Assembly (NCBI GenBank): GCA_016784025.1
Contig: JADHVL010000005.1
Coordinates: 1-64,000 of the forward strand
Origin: Fidelibacterota bacterium
GTDB taxonomy: Bacteria > Fidelibacterota > UBA8477 > JABMPR01
DNA: 64,000 nucleotides
Direction: 5' to 3'
Shown: positions 47,155-56,146 of the stretch, one piece after another
Position numbering within the stretch: the stretch's first letter is position 1
Layout: every line of letters starts with the position of its first letter
Translations under genes and position numbers: made by a program
The notes under the pieces: generated by a model
The model's database searches: none
What the model was told of the DNA's origin: nothing
Seen by the model: only the letters and a program-made list of their open reading frames with translations

Positions 47155-48129
47155 GTGGAAGCTATACCATTGATGTTCATACTGATTGGCCTTGTCGCCT
47201 TTCTAGTTCTATTTACCTATTTCATTCCAATTGGATTGTGGATAAGTGCAGCAGCTGCACAAGTCTATGTTGGTCTGTTAACGCTCATCGGAATGAGACT
47301 CCGACGGATTCCACCACCACTGATCATAAATTCTTTGGTGAGTGCAAGAAAAGCCGGTCTGGATCTTGATACCATGGTCCTGGAAGCCCATTATTTGGCT
47401 GGTGGAGACATAAACAAAGTTGTTCTGGCCCTCATTGCAGCAGATAAAGCCAATATTGATCTAGAATTTCAACGGGCTGCAGCTATTGATTTGGCTGGTC
47501 GCGATGTATTGGATGCGGTGAAAATGAGCGTAAATCCCCGGGTGATTGAAACGCCCCGAGTCTCAGCCATTGCCAAGGATGGAATTCAGCTCTTTTCAGT
47601 GGCTAAAGTGACGGTCCGTGCCAATATCGATCGTCTGATTGGTGGCGCAGGAGAGGAAACCGTCCTTGCACGTGTCGGTGAAGGAATTGTTAGCTCTATT
47701 GGTTCCTCCCAATCACATAAGCAGGTACTGGAAAATCCCGATATCATTTCCAAAAATGTTCTCGCTAAAGGTCTCGATGCAGGAACTGCTTTTGAGATAC
47801 TTTCCATCGATATTGCTGATGTAGATGTCGGTAAGAATATCGGTGCCACACTACAAATGGATCAAGCTGATGCTGATAAGAATATTGCTCAGGCTGTTGC
47901 AGAGAAACGTCGTGCCATGGCTGTTGCAGAGGAACAGGAAATGAAAGCCAAAACCCAGGAGATGCGGGCTAAGGTTGTGGAAGCAGAATCAGAAGTTCCA
48001 CGTGCTATGGCTGAAGCCTTCCGCCAGGGAAATCTGGGTATTCTGGACTACTATCGTATGGAAAACATCCAGGCTGATTCATCCATGAGACAGAATCTGG
48101 CTGGTCCAGACAAAACTGAGAAGAAGTAA
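47155..48129 (+). CDS. floA: Flotillin-like protein FloA
   Basis: 324 residues from GTG 47155 with ACAGGAGGA upstream. FloA (UPF0365/YqfA) is a SPFH-type protein that forms membrane microdomains. An N-terminal membrane hairpin (1-45) is followed by SPFH sequence [20 protein letters not shown] and [15 protein letters not shown]-like blocks, then a coiled coil rich in Ala, Glu and Lys (about 230-290). The NfeD gene upstream is the usual partner. Confidence 0.95.
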   Translation: MEAIPLMFILIGLVAFLVLFTYFIPIGLWISAAAAQVYVGLLTLIGMRLRRIPPPLIINSLVSARKAGLDLDTMVLEAHYLAGGDINKVVLALIAADKANIDLEFQRAAAIDLAGRDVLDAVKMSVNPRVIETPRVSAIAKDGIQLFSVAKVTVRANIDRLIGGAGEETVLARVGEGIVSSIGSSQSHKQVLENPDIISKNVLAKGLDAGTAFEILSIDIADVDVGKNIGATLQMDQADADKNIAQAVAEKRRAMAVAEEQEMKAKTQEMRAKVVEAESEVPRAMAEAFRQGNLGILDYYRMENIQADSSMRQNLAGPDKTEKK

Positions 48130-48141
48130 GGTCTAAGCCTT

Positions 48142-48645
48142 ATGGATTTGGACAATCTAGGTCCAATAGTTCTATTTATCGTTTATATGGCTATCACTGC
48201 CTGGTCAAAGCAAAAAAAAGCCAGGCAGAGAGCCAAACCAGCGCAGAAACCTGGAACTCAATCAGCTAGTCCCATTTCGAAACCTCTTCAAGAGGTGGGT
48301 GGGATTCTTGATCAACTCAAGAAAGAGTTGTTTGAGATAGATGAGGAACCTCTGACTTTCCAGCAGGTCATGCCTGAGCATGAACCTGAAGATGAAGTGG
48401 AGGAACAGGATATCCCGGTTTCAGAGATTGACACATCTCCACGGTTTGCGGAGGGGTCGCCAGAGCACACTCACGGTCATCCCCCGACACAGGTAGCTGA
48501 ATTGGTTACGATCAGTGATTCCGGTCAAACTCTGGAAGAGGTTTTAGAACCCTATTCAAGGATTGAACAGGGTATCATCCTCCATGAGATTCTGGGGAAA
48601 CCTCGGGCTCGTCAAAAAAACGAAGAATGGTTTCATAGGAGCTAG
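48142..48645 (+). CDS. Acidic membrane-anchored protein of unknown function
   Basis: 167 residues. One N-terminal hydrophobic helix (about 6-20), then a lysine-rich patch and a long acidic, proline-rich region likely to be disordered. The C-terminus SRIEQGIILHEILGKPRAR looks like a short conserved motif that I recall at the end of similar membrane-anchored proteins in FCB genomes, without a named function. It starts 12 bases after floA and ends the transcript at the terminator at 48661, so it may work with NfeD-FloA. Confidence 0.65.
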   Translation: MDLDNLGPIVLFIVYMAITAWSKQKKARQRAKPAQKPGTQSASPISKPLQEVGGILDQLKKELFEIDEEPLTFQQVMPEHEPEDEVEEQDIPVSEIDTSPRFAEGSPEHTHGHPPTQVAELVTISDSGQTLEEVLEPYSRIEQGIILHEILGKPRARQKNEEWFHRS

Positions 48646-48660
48646 ATAAAAAATGCAATA

Positions 48661-48690
48661 AAAAAGGCTGGGTGATACCCAGCCTTTTTT
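48661..48690. terminator. Bidirectional intrinsic terminator
   Basis: A 13-bp perfect stem AAAAAGGCTGGGT / ACCCAGCCTTTTT around GAT. It has T runs on both strands and lies between the convergent genes ending at 48645 (plus) and 48711 (minus). Confidence 0.9.
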
Positions 48691-48710
48691 ATTTGTAATA
48701 GATGAGAGAC

Positions 48711-49976
48711 TTATTCGGTCTCAGACTCGTCAGTTTTAGTTTCCTCTGCATTCTCTGGAGTATCTACCTGGGCCTCATCATCGGCTTCAGCGGCTTCAGC
48801 CTCTGCACGTTCATCAGCATCTTTACGTTTGATCAAATCTTGATCATCCTTGTGCTTGGTCAGTACGATAAATGAGGTGGCGAATCCAGTTGCCATTGTG
48901 GCCAACGCATAGGCTGGAACAGCCAGGTGAGCGAGAAGGGTGAGTATACCGACCACAACACCCGTGATGGTCTGAGTGATAGTTGCAGACACAACGGCAG
49001 GCGCTGCAGATGCGCATCCACCACAACCTCCACCACCACAACCTGCGGCGACAGGCTCATATATACTGCTTAAACAATTTGGCATTAATAGACAGGTTGA
49101 ATCACAACAATAACCGGCAAATAGATTTGAGGGTAGGAAGCTATAATTCCCAAATAGATCCATGCCAACCTGCTTAATAGCGACATAAGCATTACCCATG
49201 ATCATCTCATGTCCAAACACCATTTCAATAAATTTGAAGGCAGATAGAATAAATACATAAAATACCTGATACCCAATCATGGCAGCTACAAGCGTCATCA
49301 ATGTGTAGGTGATGAGACGAACTGGTTGATTCCAAAGTAGGGTATAGGATCCAAACATGGAACCCATGGTGTCTTCTTCAGCACAGGCCACAATGCTGGG
49401 TGACATAAATACTCCCACACCAAAAGCTAATGCGGAAAATGCCAGGAAGAGTGCTGTAGGTAGAAAAATGACAAAGAGAAAACCATAAAAAATGATATCT
49501 AATACTGGCCACTGAGCCAACCACCCAAAGAGAGCAGCTAATACCACAAAAAATCCAACGACAATCCCAATGGAAATAGGCCCAAAAAATACTGGGAACC
49601 AATTCTTCATAGCCCATTTCCAACCATCTCTGGAGGAATAAAACAAATCACCCTTGTACTCTTTGATGGTAATCTTAGCGACTGAGGTGACTCCCAGCCA
49701 GATGATCACTACAGCAATTACATAGGAAAGTGAAATGAGAATTCGGGCGAACAAGCCCATGGAGGCAGTGACACAACAGGATGGCAAGAGGTGATATTTA
49801 TTCCAGATGCTCCCAAATGAGTTGCCATCAACCAATAGCGCAAGATAGGTGAACACAACATAGGCCATATAGGAAATGAAAAGCGCTTCCAGCATAACCA
49901 ACATTCTTCGGCCAAGTGCCAGGCGAGGCGCACGAAACATATCCTTGAAATTGAAATACAATTGAGTTTCAAGCAT
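48711..49976 (-). CDS. Multi-pass membrane protein with a Cys/Gly-rich loop
   Basis: 421 residues with about seven hydrophobic segments. The middle of the protein resembles a membrane-permease-like fold with many Phe and Gly. A stretch near residues 285-330 is unusually rich in cysteine: FAGYCCDSTCLLMPNC then, after 10 residues, GCGGGGCGGCAS. The C-terminus is a long acidic Ala/Glu/Asp tail. I do not recognise the family. The Cys residues could bind a metal or be a disulfide-linked periplasmic loop. The gene is 39 bases from the SPOR lipoprotein gene upstream on the same strand. Confidence 0.65.
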   Translation of the reverse strand: MLETQLYFNFKDMFRAPRLALGRRMLVMLEALFISYMAYVVFTYLALLVDGNSFGSIWNKYHLLPSCCVTASMGLFARILISLSYVIAVVIIWLGVTSVAKITIKEYKGDLFYSSRDGWKWAMKNWFPVFFGPISIGIVVGFFVVLAALFGWLAQWPVLDIIFYGFLFVIFLPTALFLAFSALAFGVGVFMSPSIVACAEEDTMGSMFGSYTLLWNQPVRLITYTLMTLVAAMIGYQVFYVFILSAFKFIEMVFGHEMIMGNAYVAIKQVGMDLFGNYSFLPSNLFAGYCCDSTCLLMPNCLSSIYEPVAAGCGGGGCGGCASAAPAVVSATITQTITGVVVGILTLLAHLAVPAYALATMATGFATSFIVLTKHKDDQDLIKRKDADERAEAEAAEADDEAQVDTPENAEETKTDESETE

Positions 49977-50015
49977 GGGCGATTCTCCGTATTGAAGTTT
50001 TAATATCTATTTGGA

Positions 50016-50855
50016 TTACATTTCCTGTCGAACAAAGTCAACCCAGACAGGGAGGCTGGTCATATCCTGGATTTCTTTAGCGTAAGCTTCTGCATCTTTC
50101 GATTCCTGGAAGTTCCCTACACGCAGACGATAATAGATTTCGTCCTTATCCTTAAAAAATGCTCTCTGGATATAACTGTCAATACCATATTTTTGTTGGA
50201 GCTCATGTGAAGCAGATTGAGCATCATCAAGAGAAGGCCATGATGAAACTTGTATTGTATAGGTTCTTGCTGCCAGTGGAATGAGATTTCCTCGGCTGGT
50301 CACAGCAGGTTTTGATTTTGTGGCTTTTTTTCTCTTTGCAATACTTTTACGTGGTTTCTTAGTTTCACCAGGAGATTTCATTTTGGAAAGATAACGTCGT
50401 TGGACACCCTCATCTGTAAGACTCACAGAAGGTGTATCAGCAACAGTGGTATCGTTGGTTTCTAATGCTTCAATGATATGGTCCGGAATTTCACCGTCAA
50501 CCAGGGTATTGTCTGCGCCCATAATAGCTTCATAAAAATAGCTGGTCTCTTCTATTTCACCATCCACGGTGAGTTCAAGAACCACATCATATTTTCCAGC
50601 GAAATCCGGTTTAAAAGAAACTAAGTCAAGCGTATCAGCAGGCAGAAACCCCAGCAATTTGCTGCTATCCGGTAATTGGGCGAAGATCCAGTTTATTTTC
50701 TGTCCTTCGACAGGTTCCTTAACCTGGAGAGTGATATATTCACCCAGATTGACCTCTTCGCGACCAAATCGGCTATTCCACATGTCGCAGTTGACCATAA
50801 TGCTTAGAACTATCAGAATCAGTAAAACGTACTTAAGTAGAACATTATTAGTCAT
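50016..50855 (-). CDS. SPOR-domain lipoprotein
   Basis: 279 residues. A lipoprotein signal with lipobox IMVNC is followed by an Ig-like domain (residues about 35-130) and a basic Lys/Arg linker. A SPOR domain fills about 195-279: TYTIQVSSWPSLDDAQSASH and YYRLRVGNFQESKDAEAYAK. SPOR domains bind denuded septal peptidoglycan, so the protein may act at division sites. Confidence 0.85.
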   Translation of the reverse strand: MTNNVLLKYVLLILIVLSIMVNCDMWNSRFGREEVNLGEYITLQVKEPVEGQKINWIFAQLPDSSKLLGFLPADTLDLVSFKPDFAGKYDVVLELTVDGEIEETSYFYEAIMGADNTLVDGEIPDHIIEALETNDTTVADTPSVSLTDEGVQRRYLSKMKSPGETKKPRKSIAKRKKATKSKPAVTSRGNLIPLAARTYTIQVSSWPSLDDAQSASHELQQKYGIDSYIQRAFFKDKDEIYYRLRVGNFQESKDAEAYAKEIQDMTSLPVWVDFVRQEM

Positions 50856-50881
50856 TTCTGCCTCCTGATACAGGCTAATAA

Positions 50882-51310
50882 TTAGAGATTAGAGGCGATA
50901 ATTTCAGCCCCACTAAAGAAAAATGCAATCTCTTTCTCAGCATTCTCATCTGAGTCGGAGCCGTGCACTGCATTTCGACCCTTATTCTCTGCATACATTT
51001 TTCGGATTGTGCCATCTGCAGCTTCAGCTGGATCTGTGGCGCCAATTGTATCTCTCCAGGCTTGAACAGCGTTGTCCTTTTCAAGTGCCATCACGAATGT
51101 TGGACCAGAAGACATGAAGTCAACTAACTCACCATAGAAGGGACGTTCTCGGTGAACAGCGTAGAATTCTTCAGCCTGAGCACGTGTAATCAGAGTCAGA
51201 CGACCCCCTTTAATTGAAAAACCAGCTTGTAACGTGGCGTCGATGACTTTTCCAAGCTTGCCAGATGCCACTGCATCAGGTTTGATCATTGCGAATGTTT
51301 TGTTACCCAA
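50882..51310 (-). CDS. ndk: Nucleoside diphosphate kinase (TTG start)
   Basis: 142 residues from TTG 51310 with AGGAG 11 bases upstream. The enzyme equilibrates nucleoside di- and triphosphates. The active-site His116 lies in GRNAVHGSDSDENAEKEI. KTFAMIKPDAV and RERPFYGELVDFM are family blocks. It follows sucC-sucD after a 100-base gap holding a palindromic repeat. Confidence 0.97.
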   Translation of the reverse strand: MGNKTFAMIKPDAVASGKLGKVIDATLQAGFSIKGGRLTLITRAQAEEFYAVHRERPFYGELVDFMSSGPTFVMALEKDNAVQAWRDTIGATDPAEAADGTIRKMYAENKGRNAVHGSDSDENAEKEIAFFFSGAEIIASNL

Positions 51311-51335
51311 AATCTTTACTCCTATTAATTACATG

Positions 51336-51408
51336 TGTCTTGCTGAGCTGGTCGAAGTATGACACATAATACTTCTATTTTGCATCCTTCGACGAACTCA
51401 GGATGACA
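51336..51408. repeat. Imperfect inverted repeat, REP-like intergenic element
   Basis: CTGAGCTGGTCGAAG at 51343-51357 pairs with CTTCGACGAACTCAG at 51387-51401 (13 of 15 bases), and the flanks TGTC and GACA extend the arms. The arm reads like CATCCTTCGACGAACTCAGG, a form I recall as a dispersed repeat in many FCB genomes. It lies between sucD and ndk, where it could fold in the RNA. Confidence 0.6.
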
Positions 51409-51412
51409 TTGC

Positions 51413-52285
51413 CTATTTCTTTAAAATCTCTTCCATGAGTTCACCAATTCCTGCAGGGCTTTCAGAGACTGCAATGCCAGCAGCCTTAAGAGCTGCAATT
51501 TTATCTGATGCAGTTCCCTTACCGCCTGAAATGATTGCACCTGCGTGGCCCATACGACGTCCTGGAGGAGCTGTCGTGCCAGCAATAAATGCGACAATGG
51601 GCTTGGTGAAATGCTTCTGTGCCCACTCAGCAGCTTCTTCTTCTGCTGTTCCACCAATCTCACCGATCATAACCACAGCATCCGTACCGTCATCCTGATT
51701 GAACAGGTTGAGCAGATCAATAAAATTGGAACCGATTATTGGATCACCACCAATACCAATACAGGTGGATTGACCAATACCCCGAGAGCTTAATTGATGT
51801 ACCGCCTCGTAGGTGAGAGTTCCACTTCTTGAAATGACACCAACTTTGCCTTCCTGATGAATAAATCCTGGCATGATACCAATTTTTCCAGCCCCGGGTG
51901 AAATCACACCAGGACAGTTAGGACCAACCATACGGGTCTTTTTATCAGCCATATATGCATGAACCTTGACCATATCAGCTGTAGGAATGCCTTCTGTAAT
52001 ACAGATTACCAGATCCAATTCAGCATCCACAGCCTCCATAATAGCATCTGCAGCAAATGGTGGTGGAACGAAAATGACAGAGGTGTTGGCTTGAGCTTTG
52101 TCCCTCGCTTCTTGAACGGTGTTGAAAATGGGTACACCAGTTTCTGTCGTTTGACCACCTTTTCCAGGTGTAACTCCAGCAACTACTTTGGTTCCATATT
52201 CAAGCATTTGTTCTGTATGAAAGGAGCCTTCACTTCCAGTAATGCCCTGGACAACCAGCTTTGTATCATTATTAACTAGAATCAT
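51413..52285 (-). CDS. sucD: Succinyl-CoA synthetase subunit alpha
   Basis: 290 residues. With SucC it makes succinate, CoA and a nucleoside triphosphate from succinyl-CoA. The CoA-binding domain shows [17 protein letters not shown]. The phosphorylated His247 lies in [20 protein letters not shown]. It starts 4 bases after the sucC stop, within one operon. Confidence 0.97.
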   Translation of the reverse strand: MILVNNDTKLVVQGITGSEGSFHTEQMLEYGTKVVAGVTPGKGGQTTETGVPIFNTVQEARDKAQANTSVIFVPPPFAADAIMEAVDAELDLVICITEGIPTADMVKVHAYMADKKTRMVGPNCPGVISPGAGKIGIMPGFIHQEGKVGVISRSGTLTYEAVHQLSSRGIGQSTCIGIGGDPIIGSNFIDLLNLFNQDDGTDAVVMIGEIGGTAEEEAAEWAQKHFTKPIVAFIAGTTAPPGRRMGHAGAIISGGKGTASDKIAALKAAGIAVSESPAGIGELMEEILKK

Positions 52286-52289
52286 GCGA

Positions 52290-53453
52290 TTACTCCTTGA
52301 TGGCTGCAGTTACTTTTTCCGCAGCTTCAGCCAGACTTGTGGCAACAATAAAATCAATATCCGAATTAGCCAGAAGCCGAGCACCCTCTTCTGCATTTGT
52401 TCCTGCCAGTCTCACAACAATGGGCACACTCACTTTCACCTTTTCAAGAGCTAAAATAATACCCATTGCCACACGATCACATCTGACGATTCCACCAAAA
52501 ATGTTAATCAAGACAGCTTTGACATTGGAGTCACTCATAATGATGCGGAATCCATTGGACACTGTATCAGGATTAGCAACGCCACCCACATCGAGGAAAT
52601 TGGCAGGTTCACCACCATATAATTTGATAATATCCATGGTACCCATGGCCAGACCGGCGCCATTGACCATACAGCCCACATTTCCATCTAATTTGATGTA
52701 GTTTAGATTGTAGCTGGATGCTTCAACCTCTGAGGGTTCTTCTTCACTGAGATCCCGATACTTAAAGATTTCTGCTTGTCTGTAAAGTGCATTGTCGTCA
52801 AAATTCATTTTGGCATCCAATGCCATGACGTGTCCACTGCCTGTTACAACGAGAGGGTTGATCTCCACCAGAGATGCATCTGATGCATTAAAAGCATTCC
52901 AGAGTGCAAACATAAATTTGACAGCTTCTCTGACCTGGACACCTTGAAGCCCCAGCGCATAGGCTAATTTCCGAGCTTGGAAAGCCTGGAGACCCATACC
53001 TGGTTCAATCCATTCTTTGATGATCTTTTCCGGGGTTTCTGAGGCAACTTTTTCAATTTCCATACCACCTTCAATGGAAACCATAAAAACAAACTGTCCA
53101 GTTTGCCGATCCAGAACGATGCCCATATATAGTTCCCTGGCAATGTCGATACCTTCCTCTACCAGCAGGCGACCAACAGTTTTTCCAGCAAGTCCAGTCT
53201 GGTGAGTTATCAGTGTTTTTCCTAATATTTCGTTGGCGTACAGAGTGACTTCGTCAAGGTTTTTAGCAATTTTCACACCGCCAGCCTTACCGCGTCCCCC
53301 TGCATGAATTTGGGCTTTGACTACAAAGATGTTTGAGTCAAGAGATTTGGCTACATTTAAAGCCTCTTCAGCAGAATAAGCAACGCCACCGTTAGGAACA
53401 GGGACATTGTATTTACGAAAGATCTCTTTCGCCTGATACTCATGAATATTCAT
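52290..53453 (-). CDS. sucC: Succinyl-CoA synthetase subunit beta
   Basis: 387 residues. An ATP-grasp domain occupies the N-terminal two thirds: [20 protein letters not shown] and [20 protein letters not shown]. The C-terminal half gives [15 protein letters not shown] and [17 protein letters not shown]. It is the first gene of the sucC-sucD pair. The gap to the next upstream gene is about 60 bases. Confidence 0.97.
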   Translation of the reverse strand: MNIHEYQAKEIFRKYNVPVPNGGVAYSAEEALNVAKSLDSNIFVVKAQIHAGGRGKAGGVKIAKNLDEVTLYANEILGKTLITHQTGLAGKTVGRLLVEEGIDIARELYMGIVLDRQTGQFVFMVSIEGGMEIEKVASETPEKIIKEWIEPGMGLQAFQARKLAYALGLQGVQVREAVKFMFALWNAFNASDASLVEINPLVVTGSGHVMALDAKMNFDDNALYRQAEIFKYRDLSEEEPSEVEASSYNLNYIKLDGNVGCMVNGAGLAMGTMDIIKLYGGEPANFLDVGGVANPDTVSNGFRIIMSDSNVKAVLINIFGGIVRCDRVAMGIILALEKVKVSVPIVVRLAGTNAEEGARLLANSDIDFIVATSLAEAAEKVTAAIKE

Positions 53454-53512
53454 GTATTACTTCCTCTTTTTTTCAGTGATCTCAATCATGAATGAGATTT
53501 TCTATATAAAAA

Positions 53513-54451
53513 TCAATGCGTTATAATGGTTCCGTTTTGTCCTGAAGAATCTTTTTGAATGCCCTCAATGCTGGTGATTATGACCTGCTTACCACCGCCT
53601 TCAAGAAAATTGATGCTGGCTTCAATCTTGGGTCCCATATTGCCAGGAGGGAAATGCCCATCAGCCAGATATTGTTTTGCCTCAGCCAAAGTGAGGTTTG
53701 CTAGAAGTTGCTCATTCTCCTTGCCAAAATTTAAGGCTACCCGTTCCACATTGGTAAAGATGTAGAGCAGCTCAGCACCAATCTGGGTACCCAGCAGGGC
53801 AGAAGCCTTATCTTTATCAATGACTGCATCAAGACCTTCAAGGTTTCCATCAATATCTCTAAAAGCCGGGACACCTCCACCACCAACGGCGATCACAATA
53901 TGTCCCGCCTCAATGAGTTCACTAATGACCTGAGAATTGATGATATCAATAGGCTCTGGTGAGGGTACCACCCGTCTCCAATTGCCATTGTCCAGCTTCT
54001 TGATACTCCACCCGAATTGAGCAGCTTTATTTTGGGCTTCCTCCTCAGGTAATTCAGTCCCTATATACTTGGTGGGATTATGTATGGAGGGATCATTTTC
54101 ATCGACCAATACTTGAGAGATCAGGGTAACGACCTGTCGGTGAATGTCATCTGATCTGAGACGATTGATCAGGGATTGTTCGATCATATATCCCATGCCG
54201 CCTTCAGTATCAGCAACATTGATTCCCAGGGGTAAATAGGGGATGGATCCCGCCAGTTCTTCTGTACGTAGGGCAGCATTGCCTACCTGTGGACCATTGC
54301 CATGAGTAATGACAGGAATGATGTCCTGCTTTAACAGGTCAATAATAGATCCCAGGCTGGCACGAGTATGCTTGAACTGGTTCCGTATTGAATCAACTTC
54401 TCCAGGTGGTGAGATAGCATTTCCACCCAAAGCTACAACTGCTTTTCGCAA
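53513..54451 (-). CDS. arcC: Carbamate kinase
   Basis: 312 residues from TTG 54451, which follows AAGGAG and gives MRKAVVALGGNAI; the first in-frame start (54478) precedes that site. The enzyme makes ATP and carbamate from carbamoyl phosphate. VITHGNGPQVGNAALR, VIAVGGGGVPAF, DKDKASALLGTQIGAELL and GPKIEASINFLEGGGKQVIIT are family blocks. No arginine deiminase or ornithine transcarbamylase gene lies in the window, so its pathway is not shown. Confidence 0.95.
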   Translation of the reverse strand: MRKAVVALGGNAISPPGEVDSIRNQFKHTRASLGSIIDLLKQDIIPVITHGNGPQVGNAALRTEELAGSIPYLPLGINVADTEGGMGYMIEQSLINRLRSDDIHRQVVTLISQVLVDENDPSIHNPTKYIGTELPEEEAQNKAAQFGWSIKKLDNGNWRRVVPSPEPIDIINSQVISELIEAGHIVIAVGGGGVPAFRDIDGNLEGLDAVIDKDKASALLGTQIGAELLYIFTNVERVALNFGKENEQLLANLTLAEAKQYLADGHFPPGNMGPKIEASINFLEGGGKQVIITSIEGIQKDSSGQNGTIITH

Positions 54452-54581
54452 TAGTTTCTCCTTCAAGATTAAAAGCAAAGTAATGTATTTGCTGTGATAT
54501 GAAACTCAACCCAAATCCAGAGATTTCGGTCAAATTATTGGATAAAATGTTAGCTAAAAAACAAGGGTAGAAAAAGGAGAT

Positions 54582-55307
54582 TTAGTCCTGAATGGCGTCT
54601 TCAGTTTCATCCTCAAACTTGTAGTCAGGAATACCTCGATTGACTTTATAATTTTTAAATTCAATAGTGATAGAGCCGTTTAGCCACTCATCTGTCATAC
54701 TTGCATCAAAATCCCGCATGTCAGTTGGTTTTTTTCCAAGACGTTGAAGGTTTTTGAAGTCAGGGGGGAAGGTCATTTTAATCGAGGTAGATGTGGGCAA
54801 ATAGATTCCATCAACCTGCTCATATTCAGATGTAAGCCTGAAAAATTCTTGACCCTCATGAACCACCCAGGCTTCAGCAATATTTCCCGTCTTTTGATTT
54901 ACAAAAAAGTTTATAGTCCCGAGTTCGTTCATAAATGTGTCTTCAAGGCTAACTTCAAATAAGGACTCTCCATTTATCAGGGAGTCATTTATTATTTGGA
55001 GGGAAACCGAATCCCTTAAGAAAGTAAAGAAGGGTTGAATGCCCTGTTTTGGGACGATGGCGAATCCTTTCACCTCGACTTTACTCTTATCAGGAAACTT
55101 ATACATGTAGTGAATTTTCCGAGAAGGCATACGAAAACCTGGAATGTCCAGGGCCAGCTTAATATCTACTTCATAATCTTCAATGCGCTCCCAGTTTCCA
55201 AGCATGAGATCCTGTAACTCTTGCTGGCTAGGGTAGTTCTGGGCCACTGAGCCCACAGACAGGCCTAGCATGATAATAATCAGCATACTTTTATGTATAT
55301 GACTCAT
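54582..55307 (-). CDS. LolA/LppX-like exported protein
   Basis: 241 residues. A signal peptide ends SVGSVA-Q. The rest looks like the outer-membrane lipoprotein-sorting fold: IEDYEVDIKLALDIPGFRMP, YKFPDKSKVEVKGFAIVPK and EVSLEDTFMNELGTINFFV. It starts inside the last codons of the ABC permease gene (four-base overlap), so it belongs to that transporter's operon. This arrangement suggests a carrier for a lipid or lipoprotein substrate, but no substrate is shown. Confidence 0.7.
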   Translation of the reverse strand: MSHIHKSMLIIIMLGLSVGSVAQNYPSQQELQDLMLGNWERIEDYEVDIKLALDIPGFRMPSRKIHYMYKFPDKSKVEVKGFAIVPKQGIQPFFTFLRDSVSLQIINDSLINGESLFEVSLEDTFMNELGTINFFVNQKTGNIAEAWVVHEGQEFFRLTSEYEQVDGIYLPTSTSIKMTFPPDFKNLQRLGKKPTDMRDFDASMTDEWLNGSITIEFKNYKVNRGIPDYKFEDETEDAIQD

Positions 55308-56146
55308 GAAAGGATATCCTTTCTACGGAATATGATAAGTGCAATACCAAGAAACATAACGATGTTGGAGGCAACGAGCCCAAGACCCCTGAATAGATCA
55401 CCCCATGGGATTGGATCAAAAAATGCTTGCTCCCAGTTGGAAAAATAGGTGGCAAAGAGATAGGGTTGAATACCCTTGAACACCTCAAGGGGGAGAGATG
55501 AGACCATAAGAATAAAAATGATCAACGCCATGGTTCCAATCACTGGACCTACGGCATTTCTCACCATGGTTGAGAAGAAAATGGCGATGGAACTCACCAG
55601 GACCATATTCATAAATGAGAAGAAGTAGGCTATAAAAAATCTCACAAGCGCATCACTGGACTCCAGAATGAGTACGCCATTGTGAAACACAAGCATATCA
55701 CCACCACCATGCCAGATCAAACCCAGCCCCAGTGTGAGTAGCCCAAAGTAAAAGACAAAGATGAAGGTATAGATCATCGTTGCAAGAACTTTGGATGTGA
55801 AAATACTAACCCGCGAGATAGGTCTGGTTGCATAGACACGGAATGTCCCATTAGCATGTTCACCAGCAAAGATATCACCACCAACCAGTGCCAACAAAAA
55901 CGGGATATGTATCCAGAAGAAATTCATAATAAAATATGCTGCAGTAAAACCGTTGGTGGGCGAGCCCTCAATAAAGAACATATCTGAGACGGAACTCTCG
56001 ATCTGACCTTCAATATGGGAGGTACCCATACCATAACCCCAGAGAATGAGGGGCACGATACCAGTAAATAAGATGATACCTATATAGGAGCGAACCAGTG
56101 AGAAAATTTTGTATAGTTCGTTCTGTATGAGCTTAAGGAGTATCAT
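55304..56146 (-). CDS. ABC-2 type transporter permease
   Basis: 280 residues with six hydrophobic segments. The N-terminal ELYKIFSLVRSYIGIILF, the GGDIFAGEHANGTFRVYATRP block with the following ISRVSIFTSKVLATMIYTF, and the FFSTMVRNAVGPVIGT segment are typical of ABC-2 permeases. It overlaps the ATPase gene upstream and the LolA-like gene downstream by four bases each, so the three are translationally coupled. Confidence 0.88.
   Translation of the reverse strand: MILLKLIQNELYKIFSLVRSYIGIILFTGIVPLILWGYGMGTSHIEGQIESSVSDMFFIEGSPTNGFTAAYFIMNFFWIHIPFLLALVGGDIFAGEHANGTFRVYATRPISRVSIFTSKVLATMIYTFIFVFYFGLLTLGLGLIWHGGGDMLVFHNGVLILESSDALVRFFIAYFFSFMNMVLVSSIAIFFSTMVRNAVGPVIGTMALIIFILMVSSLPLEVFKGIQPYLFATYFSNWEQAFFDPIPWGDLFRGLGLVASNIVMFLGIALIIFRRKDILS

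Noticed and set aside
47586-47849. 87-residue minus-strand ORF
   Set aside because: Antisense to the conserved SPFH region of floA.
51336-51408. rho-independent terminator between sucD and ndk
   Set aside because: The arms are imperfect, the loop is long and no T run follows on either strand.
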